From: PWXP01 sp040772845
GTDB lineage: Bacteria > Planctomycetota > Planctomycetia > Pirellulales > Thermoguttaceae
Reading direction: 5' to 3'
Assembly (NCBI GenBank): GCA_040772845.1
Contig: JAXGXG010000001.1
Coordinates: forward strand, 434,001-498,000
DNA length: 64,000 nt
The translations under genes and the position numbers were made by a program. Positions 18,162 to 25,991 of this stretch are shown here, one piece after another. Each line of letters starts with the position of its first letter. Position 1 is the stretch's first letter. Under the pieces are notes generated by a model that was not told the origin of the DNA, did not search any database, and saw only the letters and a list, made by a program, of their open reading frames with translations.

Positions 18162-19100
18162 TTACACGTTGGCGACCAGTTTCTCAACGAATTGGCGCGC
18201 TCTGACGGCTTCCTGGGCCAGGTGTGGGAGATCGCCAGGGGCAAGGGTCTCGACGGCCAGTGGGCCGTGGGTGAAGCCGCCTTTGGCAAGCCGCGCCATC
18301 AGCTCTGGAAAATCCACCTGCCCTGTCCCCGGTGAAATGCTCACGGTCTTCGGGTGGCGATAGTCCTTGATGCACATCGCCGTCACCAGCCCGTCAAGAA
18401 CCGTACAGTCCTCGACCGGGTTCACCTGCCCGTCCGAATAATAGTAGATGTTGCCCGGGTCGTAGATCACGCGGAAGTTCTTGTGCCCGACGGTCTCGAC
18501 GGCCTTGCGCAGCATGGGCCCCGGGCAGGTGAGTCCGCCGTGTGGCTTGATCACCATCGCAACGCCCTTCTCGGCGGCATAGGGGCACGCTTCGGCAATG
18601 GCCTTGCAGTGGTTGTCGTACGTCTTCTCGTTGCCAAGACTCGCAATCAACACGGCGCCAACCTGCGCTGCCGCACAGTTGTCGATCATACGCTGCAGGC
18701 CAGCCACCCCGGCGGCCACGGATTTGTCGCTCTCGAAGCGGCCGCCATAGGCCGTAAGAACCTGCAGACCGCGGCGCCGTGCTTCTTCGCCCATCTTGAC
18801 CGCTTCTTCCATTGGCGTAGCCGGGGCGATGACGCGTTTGGTAGCCGACTGAATTCCCGAGAAACTGATGTAGCGGTAACCTGCCTCGGCAATCGCATCG
18901 AACGCGATGTCATAGGTGTACGCGGCCCAAGGGCGCGTGTAGCAGCCAATTCTCCAGCCTTGCGACGCCTGGCTTTCCGCGGCGCCGGCAGGTATGGCGT
19001 AGCGAGTTCCCACGAAACCGGCCGCTCCTGCCGCAAGCACCTGGCCGAGAAACCGCCGGCGAGTCGAGTCTTCCCTAACCGTCTTGTGCAACGTCGTCAT
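18162..19100 (-). CDS. Tat-exported sugar phosphate isomerase/epimerase-like TIM-barrel protein
   Basis: 312 residues. A twin-arginine signal (TRRRFLGQVLAAGAAGFVGT) follows an ATG with AGGAGG seven bases upstream. The body is an AP endonuclease 2 / xylose-isomerase-like TIM barrel (RIGCYTRPWAAYTYDIAFDAI near the start; IYDPGNIYYYSDGQ; ETLAPGDLPHLAQEA near the end). Relatives isomerise or epimerise sugars and inositols using a divalent metal; the Glu/His/Asp ligands appear in outline (KPHGG, DPGN). It is likely a periplasmic sugar-modifying enzyme, fitting the nearby Gfo/Idh oxidoreductase and DUF1080 genes. Exact substrate unknown. Confidence 0.85.
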   Translation of the reverse strand: MTTLHKTVREDSTRRRFLGQVLAAGAAGFVGTRYAIPAGAAESQASQGWRIGCYTRPWAAYTYDIAFDAIAEAGYRYISFSGIQSATKRVIAPATPMEEAVKMGEEARRRGLQVLTAYGGRFESDKSVAAGVAGLQRMIDNCAAAQVGAVLIASLGNEKTYDNHCKAIAEACPYAAEKGVAMVIKPHGGLTCPGPMLRKAVETVGHKNFRVIYDPGNIYYYSDGQVNPVEDCTVLDGLVTAMCIKDYRHPKTVSISPGTGQVDFPELMARLAKGGFTHGPLAVETLAPGDLPHLAQEAVRARQFVEKLVANV

Positions 19101-19330
19101 GTCGAGAACCTCCTGAGCGCTAGAGCAACCATTGGCCTTCCGGGCATACCGTTTCCAGTCGCTCTATTCTCGCCATCGCTCAACGTGGTTGCAAGTCCTG
19201 GGTGTGCGGCAAGATATTTCGGCAATCGGGGGCGGGGCTGTAGCTCGCGTGACACGAGTTGGATGTCCATGCCACCGCACACCTCGATCGACGATCCGGT
19301 AATGTTGGCTGCCTTGGACGATGCGGAGGG

Positions 19331-19448
19331 AGTAAAGGGGACAGGAGGGAGTAAAAGGGACAGGGAGTAAAAGGGACAGGTCCAATATTACACGGGTTCG
19401 TCGTAACACCTTGTGCTGTCAGCGATTACGGGAAATTGGACCTGTCCC
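19331..19448. repeat. GGGACAGG direct repeats leading into a 14-bp inverted repeat
   Basis: Direct units at 19331-19345, 19349-19363 and 19366-19380. The last runs into the left arm GGGACAGGTCCAAT (19373-19386), matched perfectly by ATTGGACCTGTCCC at 19435-19448, with 48 bases between. Confidence 0.75.
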
Positions 19449-19549
19449 GTTTAATCGGGAGAGTCCAACGACGAAGATGGGCGGGAGTGGAGGGCAGGTT
19501 GTTCGGCCGTGCAAGACCTTCGATTGCGAGTACGAGCACCGCTGAAGCT

Positions 19550-19573
19550 GAGTACGAGTACGAGTACGAGTAC
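19550..19573. repeat. (GAGTAC)4 microsatellite
   Basis: Four perfect tandem hexamers, with a further degenerate unit (GAGTACGAGCAC) about 20 bases before. Lies between the repeat cluster and the 3' end of the regulator gene. Confidence 0.8.
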
Positions 19574-19668
19574 GATGCGAAGGACCGCTGGGGGCGAGCG
19601 TGGGGCAAGAGACGAAAACGGTGATGAATCACCGTACTCCATAGGGCGATGACGCGCGGGTGAAAATG

Positions 19669-20859
19669 TCAGGCGGGGGAGTCGGGGCGGGGGGCGGCTC
19701 TGCGGCGGGTTGCGTTTCGATGTTGTAAGGGGGAACGGCCGGAGTGCGCTTTGAATGTGCGGGCGAAATGCTCCGGAGAATTGAAACCGGACGACGCAGC
19801 CACTGCCGGAATCGACAGGTCGGTTTCCGCAAGGAGCTGTTTCGCTCGCTCCAGGTGGACGCGGCGTATCTCTTCGCCTGGCGATCGGCCAAGAACGCGC
19901 CGAAACTCCTGCTCCAACTGCCGGCGTGAAAACGGGACGCGACGCAGCACGTCGGTAACCCGGATCGGCTCGGAGGCGTGGTTTCGGATGAAGGCGATGG
20001 CCTGGGCCAGGTCGGCATTGTCGATTGCCAGCGTGTCGGTCGAACGGCGCGATACCAGGGAGGTCGGCTCGATCAGAATCGGCCGTTTCGGCGGTCGCTT
20101 GCCGTGCATCAGCCGATCGAGCAGGGCGGCTGCCTGATAGCCGCTTTGCTCGGAACTCGATGTGATGCCGGAAAGGGGCGGCAGGCAGGCGTTGCAGAGC
20201 AGGGGATCGTCGTCGCTGGCCAGTACGGCCACTTCCTCGGGTACAAGGACATCGGCATGCCGGCACGCGTCGATCACATCGCGGCCGCACTCGACAAACC
20301 ATGTCAGCACGGCAACCGGCTTGGGCAGCGATTGCACCCAGCGAACCAGGTCGGTATGCCGGGCCAGCCATGGCGAGAGACCGGCCGGTCTGCGTTTGGG
20401 GTGATAGGGCGCGCACGCGTGGCCGGCCGTTCGCAGGGCTGCGGCGAAACCTTCGTAGTGATCGCGAACCAGCGACCGCTGGCGCGGACCGTAGTACGCG
20501 AAGTTCCGGAATCCGCGATCGAGCAAGTGCTCCGCTGCAATCCGGGCAAGCGATCGGAAATCGGGCATGACGCGAGGAAACGCGGCCTCCGGCACGTTGA
20601 TGGCCGAAATGTTGACGCAGGGAAGTCCGGTGCTGCGGATGTGGCGCGCCATGCGAGGCGTTGCGACACGTGCGATAATCCCGTGCCCTTGCCATCCCTG
20701 GGGAACGCGCGCCTCAGGCTGGAACGTACTCGGTTCGATCCAAAGCGACCAGGGGCCTCGCTCGTGGGCATATTGGATGATGCCGTGAATGAGGCGTTGC
20801 CCCCAGCCGGTCGAGGTGTTGATCAGAACGGCGACGTTCGGTGCATGTGCGTGCTTCAC
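19669..20859 (-). CDS. XylR-type sugar-sensing transcriptional regulator (LacI-like sensor + AraC HTH)
   Basis: 396 residues with a GTG start. The N-terminal ~270 residues resemble the periplasmic-binding-protein fold of LacI/XylR regulators (VAVLINTSTGWGQRLIHGI, FAYYGPRQRSLVRDHYEGF, VAVLASDDDPLLCNACLPPLS). The C-terminal ~110 residues are an AraC-type double HTH (RVTDVLRRVPFSRRQLEQEF and AVAASSGFNSPEHFARTF). This arrangement matches E. coli XylR, which binds xylose and activates sugar genes; the effector here is unknown. It is divergent from the Gfo/Idh oxidoreductase/DUF1080 pair across 233 bp, the likely regulated unit. An inverted repeat over its own -10 suggests autoregulation. Confidence 0.9.
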   Translation of the reverse strand: MKHAHAPNVAVLINTSTGWGQRLIHGIIQYAHERGPWSLWIEPSTFQPEARVPQGWQGHGIIARVATPRMARHIRSTGLPCVNISAINVPEAAFPRVMPDFRSLARIAAEHLLDRGFRNFAYYGPRQRSLVRDHYEGFAAALRTAGHACAPYHPKRRPAGLSPWLARHTDLVRWVQSLPKPVAVLTWFVECGRDVIDACRHADVLVPEEVAVLASDDDPLLCNACLPPLSGITSSSEQSGYQAAALLDRLMHGKRPPKRPILIEPTSLVSRRSTDTLAIDNADLAQAIAFIRNHASEPIRVTDVLRRVPFSRRQLEQEFRRVLGRSPGEEIRRVHLERAKQLLAETDLSIPAVAASSGFNSPEHFARTFKAHSGRSPLQHRNATRRRAAPRPDSPA

Positions 20860-20882
20860 GGGATGGTCTCAGGTGGGCCGCC

Positions 20883-20919
20883 GGGGTGCAGCAGCGGACT
20901 TGCATTTCACGGAAGGGCC
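20883..20919. repeat. Dispersed element, single arm (related to 47505-47596)
   Basis: The stretch starting GGGGTGCAGCAGCGGACTT and ending CACGGAAGGGCC matches 47505-47537 with a 2-base indel and one or two substitutions. Only one arm is present; the partner arm seen at 47578-47596 is missing. Confidence 0.65.
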
Positions 20920-20946
20920 GCCGGGCGTGGGGCGATGGAAAGGGCC

Positions 20947-21012
20947 ATGCGCAAAATGTTAGAATATCTGCGCATTCAGTTCTTGTCAACCGTTGGCTCG
21001 CCCGAGTACACT
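20947..21012. promoter_or_regulatory. Overlapping divergent promoters and inverted-repeat operator
   Basis: Minus strand (regulator): TTGACA (20984-20989), 17-bp spacer, TATTCT (20961-20966). Plus strand (oxidoreductase): TTGTCA (20983-20988), 18-bp spacer, TACACT (21007-21012). The two -35 boxes overlap on opposite strands. ATGCGCA-N15-TGCGCAT (20947-20953/20969-20975) straddles the regulator's -10 and is a candidate operator. Confidence 0.5.
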
Positions 21013-21092
21013 GAGAGACAGTCATGCAGGCAGCGGAAGCGGCCGCTGCTTGCCGGATGCACCGGATTCCAAAGCCCTGAGGACGTATTGCC

Positions 21093-22484
21093 ATGCTCCA
21101 CACTGAAACGCCGTTTGTGAAGAGATTCAGCCGCCGTCGCTTCCTGCGCAAGGCGGCCGTTGCTACCGGGACGACCTTGGCGCTGCCCGTCTTCGTTCCC
21201 GGCGCCGCCTTGGGCGCAGACGGAAAGGCGTTGCCCAGCAATCGGATCGGCATCGGTCAGATCGGGTTGGGACGCCAGGCGGTGCATGCCAATATGTCGG
21301 TCTTTCTGCGATCGGGCTATTGCCAGACCGTGGCCCTGTGCGACGTCGATCGCTGGCGGCTGAACGTCGAGGGGAACCCCACGGTCGCGCGCGTGGCGAA
21401 GCGGAACAAGTGGGATCCGGCCCTGTTGAACGACACGTTTCGCACGACCGACTTTCGCGAACTGCTGGCGCATCCGCGCGTTGACGCCGTGATGATCAAC
21501 ACGCCTGACCATTGGCATGTCCCGATCGCCCTGGCGGCGGTCAAGGCCGGCAAGCACATTGCGTGCGAGAAGCCGATCGGCCTGGCCATTGCCCACGGCC
21601 GCGCCCTGGCCGATGCCGTGGCCGAATCGGACATCATCTTTCGCACCGACAGCAACTTCCGATCCGAGCCTGAACTGTTTCGCACGGTCAGCCTGGTGCG
21701 CACGGGCAAGATCGGCCAGATCAAGAAGATTCGGATCTCGGTGCCGATCTATCCGGTTCCGGAACCGAACGAGGCGCCCATGCCTGTTCCGGAAGAGTTG
21801 GACTACGAGATGTGGCAGGGGCCGGTCCAGCGGCAGCCGTATACCGAAGACCGGGTGCATCCGCGAGGGAAACTCGGCCGGCCCGGTTGGTTCTGCAATC
21901 GATTGTATTGCGACGGGATGATTACGAACTGGGGCTACCATCCGGCCGATATCGTCCAGTGGGCCAACGATACAGAGCTTACCGGACCGGTCGAAGTGGA
22001 GGGGCGGGCAGACATGCCGCCGGTCGATCAGCTCTACAACGTGCACGGGGAGTTTCAGGTTCGTTACCGGTATGCGAACGGAGTCGAATTGGAGTTTGTC
22101 GGGAGGAAGGACTACAAGGAGGGCGAGTCCTACATGCATTTCGAGGGGACCGAGGGCTGGGTGCGCGGCTGGCGCGCGCCCAATCGGATTGAAGCGGAAC
22201 CCCGTTCGATCCTGAGCGCCGAGGTGAAGTACGAAGACTTCCCCTTCGAACTGCGGAACGAGAAGACCGACTTCATCGAATGTATCCGTTCGCACAGCCG
22301 AACGCTCGAGGACGCCGAGGTCGGCCATCGCTCGAGCACGGTGCCTCAGCTCGGCTACATCGCCTGCCTGCTGGGGCGGAAGCTCCAATGGGACCCGGTC
22401 AAGGAAGAGTTCCCCGGCGATGACGAGGCCAACAAGCTGGCCGCGGGACACGCCGGGTTGCCGCCCTGGACCATCGAGTCGTAG
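21093..22484 (+). CDS. Tat-exported Gfo/Idh/MocA-family oxidoreductase
   Basis: 463 residues. The twin-arginine signal FSRRRFLRKAAVATGTTLALP precedes a Rossmann NAD(P) domain (RIGIGQIGLGRQAVHANM) and the family signature ACEKPIGLAIAHG, with the catalytic Lys in EKP. The C-terminal alpha/beta domain carries the substrate pocket. Such enzymes oxidise or isomerise sugars and inositols; Tat export implies folding with cofactor in the cytoplasm and action in the periplasm. It starts the plus-strand unit with the DUF1080 gene 103 bp downstream and is divergent from the XylR-type regulator. Substrate not predictable. Confidence 0.92.
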   Translation: MLHTETPFVKRFSRRRFLRKAAVATGTTLALPVFVPGAALGADGKALPSNRIGIGQIGLGRQAVHANMSVFLRSGYCQTVALCDVDRWRLNVEGNPTVARVAKRNKWDPALLNDTFRTTDFRELLAHPRVDAVMINTPDHWHVPIALAAVKAGKHIACEKPIGLAIAHGRALADAVAESDIIFRTDSNFRSEPELFRTVSLVRTGKIGQIKKIRISVPIYPVPEPNEAPMPVPEELDYEMWQGPVQRQPYTEDRVHPRGKLGRPGWFCNRLYCDGMITNWGYHPADIVQWANDTELTGPVEVEGRADMPPVDQLYNVHGEFQVRYRYANGVELEFVGRKDYKEGESYMHFEGTEGWVRGWRAPNRIEAEPRSILSAEVKYEDFPFELRNEKTDFIECIRSHSRTLEDAEVGHRSSTVPQLGYIACLLGRKLQWDPVKEEFPGDDEANKLAAGHAGLPPWTIES

Positions 22485-22587
22485 CGCCAAAACGTCTATC
22501 GCGTAAGACGGCAATGTAGCGTCAGCCAGTCCGACGCCGGCTGAGCCGTTCATCTCACAGCATCACCAGTTATCAGGGAGTCCGTCC

Positions 22588-23388
22588 ATGTTGAAGCGGG
22601 AAATCATCGTTGTGTCGGCCGTTCTTCTGTTTTCCATGGGAATTCTCGTGCAGGCTCAGGAGGACAATCTGGGCTTCACCGACACGCCTTTTCTGCCGAA
22701 CTCGCCGTGGCGTGTCCATGATCGGAACCGGCCGCATCCGCCCATTGTCGAACCCGGGGCAACCTGCCGGCAGCCGCCTGCCGATGCCGTGGTCTTGTTC
22801 GACGGCAAGGACCTGTCGCAATGGGAAGGCAAAGAGGACATTTCGTCCGGGCTGGAAGACGGTTGCATCAACATCCACAAGGCGGGCGAACTGCACAGCA
22901 AGCAGGAGTTCGGCGATTGCCAGTTGCATATCGAGTGGGCAACGCCGGCCGAGCGCGATACCGAGAATCGCTTCTGGTGGGGCAACAGCGGCATCTTCTT
23001 GCTTGGGGAGTACGAGTTGCAGGTGACCGAATCGCACGAGAACGTCCACAAGGCCGACGGGCAGGCGGGCGCCATCTATGGCCAGACTCCGCCGCTGGCG
23101 AACGTTGCCCGCAAACCGGGCGAATGGCAAACGTACGACGTGGTGTTCCTTGCCCCGCGGTTTGAAGGCGAGAAGCTGATTTCGCCTGCCTATTTCACCG
23201 TTTTCTGGAATGGTGTTCTGGTCCAGTACCACACGCCATGCATGGGAAGCACGCGTTACAAGACGGCGCCGAAGTACGATTGTCTCGATACGACCGGTCC
23301 GATCAAGCTCCAGCAACACGGTTCGGGTGTGCGTTTCCGGAACATCTGGGTTCGGCCGCTCGACCTGGGCGTTTCGGAGTCAGGCTGA
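22588..23388 (+). CDS. DUF1080 (3-keto-disaccharide hydrolase-like) secreted protein
   Basis: 266 residues. An ATG with GGGAG eight bases upstream is followed by a signal peptide (IVVSAVLLFSMGILVQAQ). The single DUF1080 domain has the usual landmarks: VVLFDGKDLSQWEG, a WGNSGIFLLGEYELQV strand and a C-terminal GVRFRNIWVRPL. The fold is a concanavalin-like beta-sandwich; characterised members hydrolyse 3-keto-glycosides made by Gfo/Idh oxidoreductases, which fits the gene directly upstream. Periplasmic or extracellular. Ends in a region of nested inverted repeats that separates it from convergent accA. Confidence 0.9.
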   Translation: MLKREIIVVSAVLLFSMGILVQAQEDNLGFTDTPFLPNSPWRVHDRNRPHPPIVEPGATCRQPPADAVVLFDGKDLSQWEGKEDISSGLEDGCINIHKAGELHSKQEFGDCQLHIEWATPAERDTENRFWWGNSGIFLLGEYELQVTESHENVHKADGQAGAIYGQTPPLANVARKPGEWQTYDVVFLAPRFEGEKLISPAYFTVFWNGVLVQYHTPCMGSTRYKTAPKYDCLDTTGPIKLQQHGSGVRFRNIWVRPLDLGVSESG

Positions 23389-23412
23389 CCGGCCGCGGGT
23401 TTCCCATTGGCC

Positions 23413-23671
23413 CGGATGATTCGTCCGGGCAGGGTGTGGCGAGGTCGCGCAGGCCGGATGATTCATCTACGTAGGGTGGGTCGAGTCGAGGTTGCGTGAA
23501 TCGTTGGTGGGTCCGCACAAGCCGCAACCGAGCTGATTTACAGCCCGCCGCCTGGAACAAGGCCGGCATCAGCGACCGCTGACCCACCAGAGAAGCGGCT
23601 TGTTTGACCCACCCTACCTGTCGTGAACAATCCGGGGTAGGCCGATCCACCCTGCCGGTCGTGAATCATCG
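23413..23671. repeat. Nested inverted-repeat block between convergent genes
   Basis: Perfect 12-bp arms GTAGGGTGGGTC (23471-23482) and GACCCACCCTAC (23606-23617); inner 9-bp arms ACAAGCCGC (23517-23525) and GCGGCTTGT (23595-23603); imperfect outer arms around GATGATTC...GCAGGGTG (from 23416) and CACCCTGCCGG...GAATCATC (to 23670). The block could form a large cruciform and may stop transcription from both sides. Confidence 0.7.
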
Positions 23672-23673
23672 GG

Positions 23674-24720
23674 TCAGGAGGGGCAAGTCTGCTCGTTTGA
23701 TGGGGCAGGCGTTTCGTCGGTGGCGGCGGGGGCGAGTCGGGCGGGGCCATGGAATTGGCCGGCTTCGAAGAAGGCGCCCATGCGACGGAACTTGGCGTAA
23801 CGCTGTTCGACCAGGGCGGGGACGGGAACCGATGAAAGTTCCCGCAACGCGCCGCGAAGGAATTGCTTCAACATGCTGGCCATTCGGTGATGATTGCGGT
23901 GTGCGCCGCCGAGCGGTTCACGTACGATCTCGTCCACAACGCCGAGCCGCATGAGGTCGGGCGCCGTGATTTTCAGGGCTTCGGCCGCCTTTTCCTTGAA
24001 CGTGTGGCTTTTCCAAAGGATACCGGCGCAGCCTTCCGGACTAATGACGGAGTAATAGGCGAACTCCAGCATGGCGACTCGGTCGCCGACGCCAATGCCC
24101 AGCGCGCCGCCGGAACCGCCTTCGCCAATGACCACGCAGATAATGGGTGTGGAGAGGCGCGACATCTCGAACATCGATTCGGCAATCACCTGGGCCTGCC
24201 CGCGCTCTTCCGCGCCGATACCTGGATAGGCGCCGGGCGTGTCGATCAGGCAGATGACCGGCATGTGGAACTTTGCGGCCATGCGCATTTTCGCCATGGC
24301 CTTGCGGTAACCTTCGGGATGGGCGCAGCCGAAGTAGCAGGCGTTGCGTTCTTTGAGCGTTTTGCCCTTCTCATGACCGACAACCATGACGCGGTGCGTA
24401 TCGAGCTTGGCCCAGCCTGTACGGATGGCCCGGTCGTCGCCGAAAAACTTATCGCCGTGCAGTTCGGTGAAGTCGTCGAAGACCAGTTCCAGGTAGTCGG
24501 TGGTTCTGGGGCGTTCCGGATGCCGGGCGACCTCGACCGTTTGCCACGGCTTCAGTTCGCTGAAGATCCGCTTCTTCAACTCGGTGAGCTCGCGTCGGAG
24601 GCGAAATATCTCATTGCGAATCTCCGGCGTTTGCGGCGTCTTGCCGGCAAGCTTCTCCAGCCGGGTTTCCATTTCGTAGATCGGTCGCTCGAGGGGGAGG
24701 CGGTGCTGGTTCGTGGGCAT
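23674..24720 (-). CDS. accA: Acetyl-CoA carboxylase carboxyltransferase subunit alpha
   Basis: 348 residues, slightly longer than the usual ~320 owing to a C-terminal extension. The coiled N-terminus (YEMETRLEKLAGKTPQ) and the crotonase-fold core with DKFFGDDRAIRTGWAK, ERNACYFGCAHPEGYRKAM, LIDTPGAYPGIGAEERGQ and GEGGSGGALGIGVGD are diagnostic. With AccD it transfers carboxyl from biotin carrier protein to acetyl-CoA, giving malonyl-CoA for fatty acid synthesis, in the cytoplasm. No accD in the window. The kinase gene lies 120 bp upstream in the same direction. Confidence 0.97.
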   Translation of the reverse strand: MPTNQHRLPLERPIYEMETRLEKLAGKTPQTPEIRNEIFRLRRELTELKKRIFSELKPWQTVEVARHPERPRTTDYLELVFDDFTELHGDKFFGDDRAIRTGWAKLDTHRVMVVGHEKGKTLKERNACYFGCAHPEGYRKAMAKMRMAAKFHMPVICLIDTPGAYPGIGAEERGQAQVIAESMFEMSRLSTPIICVVIGEGGSGGALGIGVGDRVAMLEFAYYSVISPEGCAGILWKSHTFKEKAAEALKITAPDLMRLGVVDEIVREPLGGAHRNHHRMASMLKQFLRGALRELSSVPVPALVEQRYAKFRRMGAFFEAGQFHGPARLAPAATDETPAPSNEQTCPS

Positions 24721-24840
24721 GGTCGGAACAGGTATGGTTCGTTTGAGGTGGCGAGCCGAGGTTGGTGTCGACCTCTTCTCGTGGGAGTGTAAGTTTTGCC
24801 GGAGACGCTCGTTCGTAGGAAGAGGCGTCTGCGGCGAACG

Positions 24841-25716
24841 CTAGGAACTCGGGGTTTCGGCTTGGGGTGGCCGTGGCGCCACCCGCCACATACGCAGCCG
24901 GCGGAAGTCGGTCAGGAAATCGGCCATCGATTGCGGTCGCTCTTCCGGGCGCTTGGCCATCGAGCGGCGGATCAACTGGACGAACTCGGGTGTCAGGTTC
25001 TTGTCAATGGTTTCCAAGGATGGCGGAGCTGCTTTCAGGTGTTTGTTCAGCAGTTCGTTGGCCGTAGCGCCGGTAAACGGCGGCCGTCCCGAAAGCAGTT
25101 CAAAAATGACGCACGCGTAACTATACAGGTCGGCCCGCGGGTCGGCCGCCTCGCACCGGATCTGTTCCGGCGCCATGTAACTGCGAGTGCCCTGGAGCTT
25201 CGGCGCCCGCGTGAACCATTTTGCCAGGCCGCCTCGGGCGCGATGGGCCAGGGCAAAATCGATCAATTTCACTTCGCCCGTCTCGCTCACCAGGAAATTG
25301 TCCGGTTTCACGTCGCGGTGTACGTAGCCCGCCTTGTGTAGGACGTCCAATCCGACGGCGGACTGCTCAACAACCCCTTCAAGCAGGTGGGCGACCGGCG
25401 CCGTACCCTGCCGGATCAGGTTCTTCATGTTCGGTGCGGCGAACCATTCCATTACGAGGTAGGGACGTCCCCGGTCGACGTCGTATTTCTCTATCTCGAT
25501 CACGTTCGGATGGTTCAGGTGTTGTCCAATGGCATACTCCCGTTTGAGGTATCCGACCTGCTCACGGTCGCGACGGAATCGGTCCAACAAGGTCTTGATG
25601 CAAACGCGACGCCGTTTTCGGTCGTCGTAGGCCTGCCATATCTGGCTTGCATGCCCCGTATGGATGGCATTTAGTAGCCGGAAGGGACCGAGATATCCTG
25701 GGGTTGCCGTGCTCAC
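24841..25716 (-). CDS. Ser/Thr protein kinase with degenerate ATP-loop and DFA motif
   Basis: 291 residues, GTG start, a bare kinase domain without TM segment or sensor. Visible: the conserved Lys (VCIKTLLDRF), catalytic loop HRDVKPDNFL, activation end YMAPEQ and helix DLYSYACVIFELLSGRPPF. Two positions deviate: the glycine-rich loop reads NAIHTGHASQIWQ, without GxGxxG, and the metal motif is DFA (LIDFALAHR) instead of DFG. HRD Asp and DFA Asp remain, so activity is possible but may be low or regulated. Upstream of accA in the same direction; no substrate implied. Confidence 0.9.
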   Translation of the reverse strand: MSTATPGYLGPFRLLNAIHTGHASQIWQAYDDRKRRRVCIKTLLDRFRRDREQVGYLKREYAIGQHLNHPNVIEIEKYDVDRGRPYLVMEWFAAPNMKNLIRQGTAPVAHLLEGVVEQSAVGLDVLHKAGYVHRDVKPDNFLVSETGEVKLIDFALAHRARGGLAKWFTRAPKLQGTRSYMAPEQIRCEAADPRADLYSYACVIFELLSGRPPFTGATANELLNKHLKAAPPSLETIDKNLTPEFVQLIRRSMAKRPEERPQSMADFLTDFRRLRMWRVAPRPPQAETPSS

Positions 25717-25991
25717 CGGTGACGCTCACTGAAGTCCGGGCCAGAAAGGCCCCTTGTCTTGCGGGGTTCCGATAGGTCGCCATTGTACCCGGTCTGACCT
25801 CCTGCTGCAACCTCGCGAAACCCGCAAGCCTACCGATCGTCGCCACCATGACATCTCGCGTAAACCCTTCAAAAGGTACTCATCGTCCATTTCCGGGGGA
25901 AGACTGGTACGGAATCGAGTACTTCGGTCCCGAAAAGGACAATGTGAAGCATAGGGGGGCGCGTTGCCTCTCGGTGGGGGTGCTGGCCGGA

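Larger units (their letters stand above)
19101..19668. other. Intergenic region: GGGACAGG repeats, inverted repeat, GAGTAC microsatellite
   Basis: 568 bases with no supported gene. It contains three direct AGTAAAAGGGACAGG-type units, a 14-bp inverted repeat (19373-19386/19435-19448) and (GAGTAC)4. The ends of small non-coding mobile units or REP-like elements are the best guess. Confidence 0.6.

Noticed and set aside
19097..19664. Several short frames between the isomerase and the regulator genes
   Set aside because: They cross the repeat cluster and microsatellite and resemble no family.
20976..22553. 525-codon minus-strand frame opposite the Tat Gfo/Idh gene
   Set aside because: Shadow; runs through the oxidoreductase and its promoter region.
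25717..25991. Frames between the GT4 and kinase genes, including one starting at 25848 on the plus strand
   Set aside because: The plus frame runs antisense through the GT4 gene; no support for a gene.
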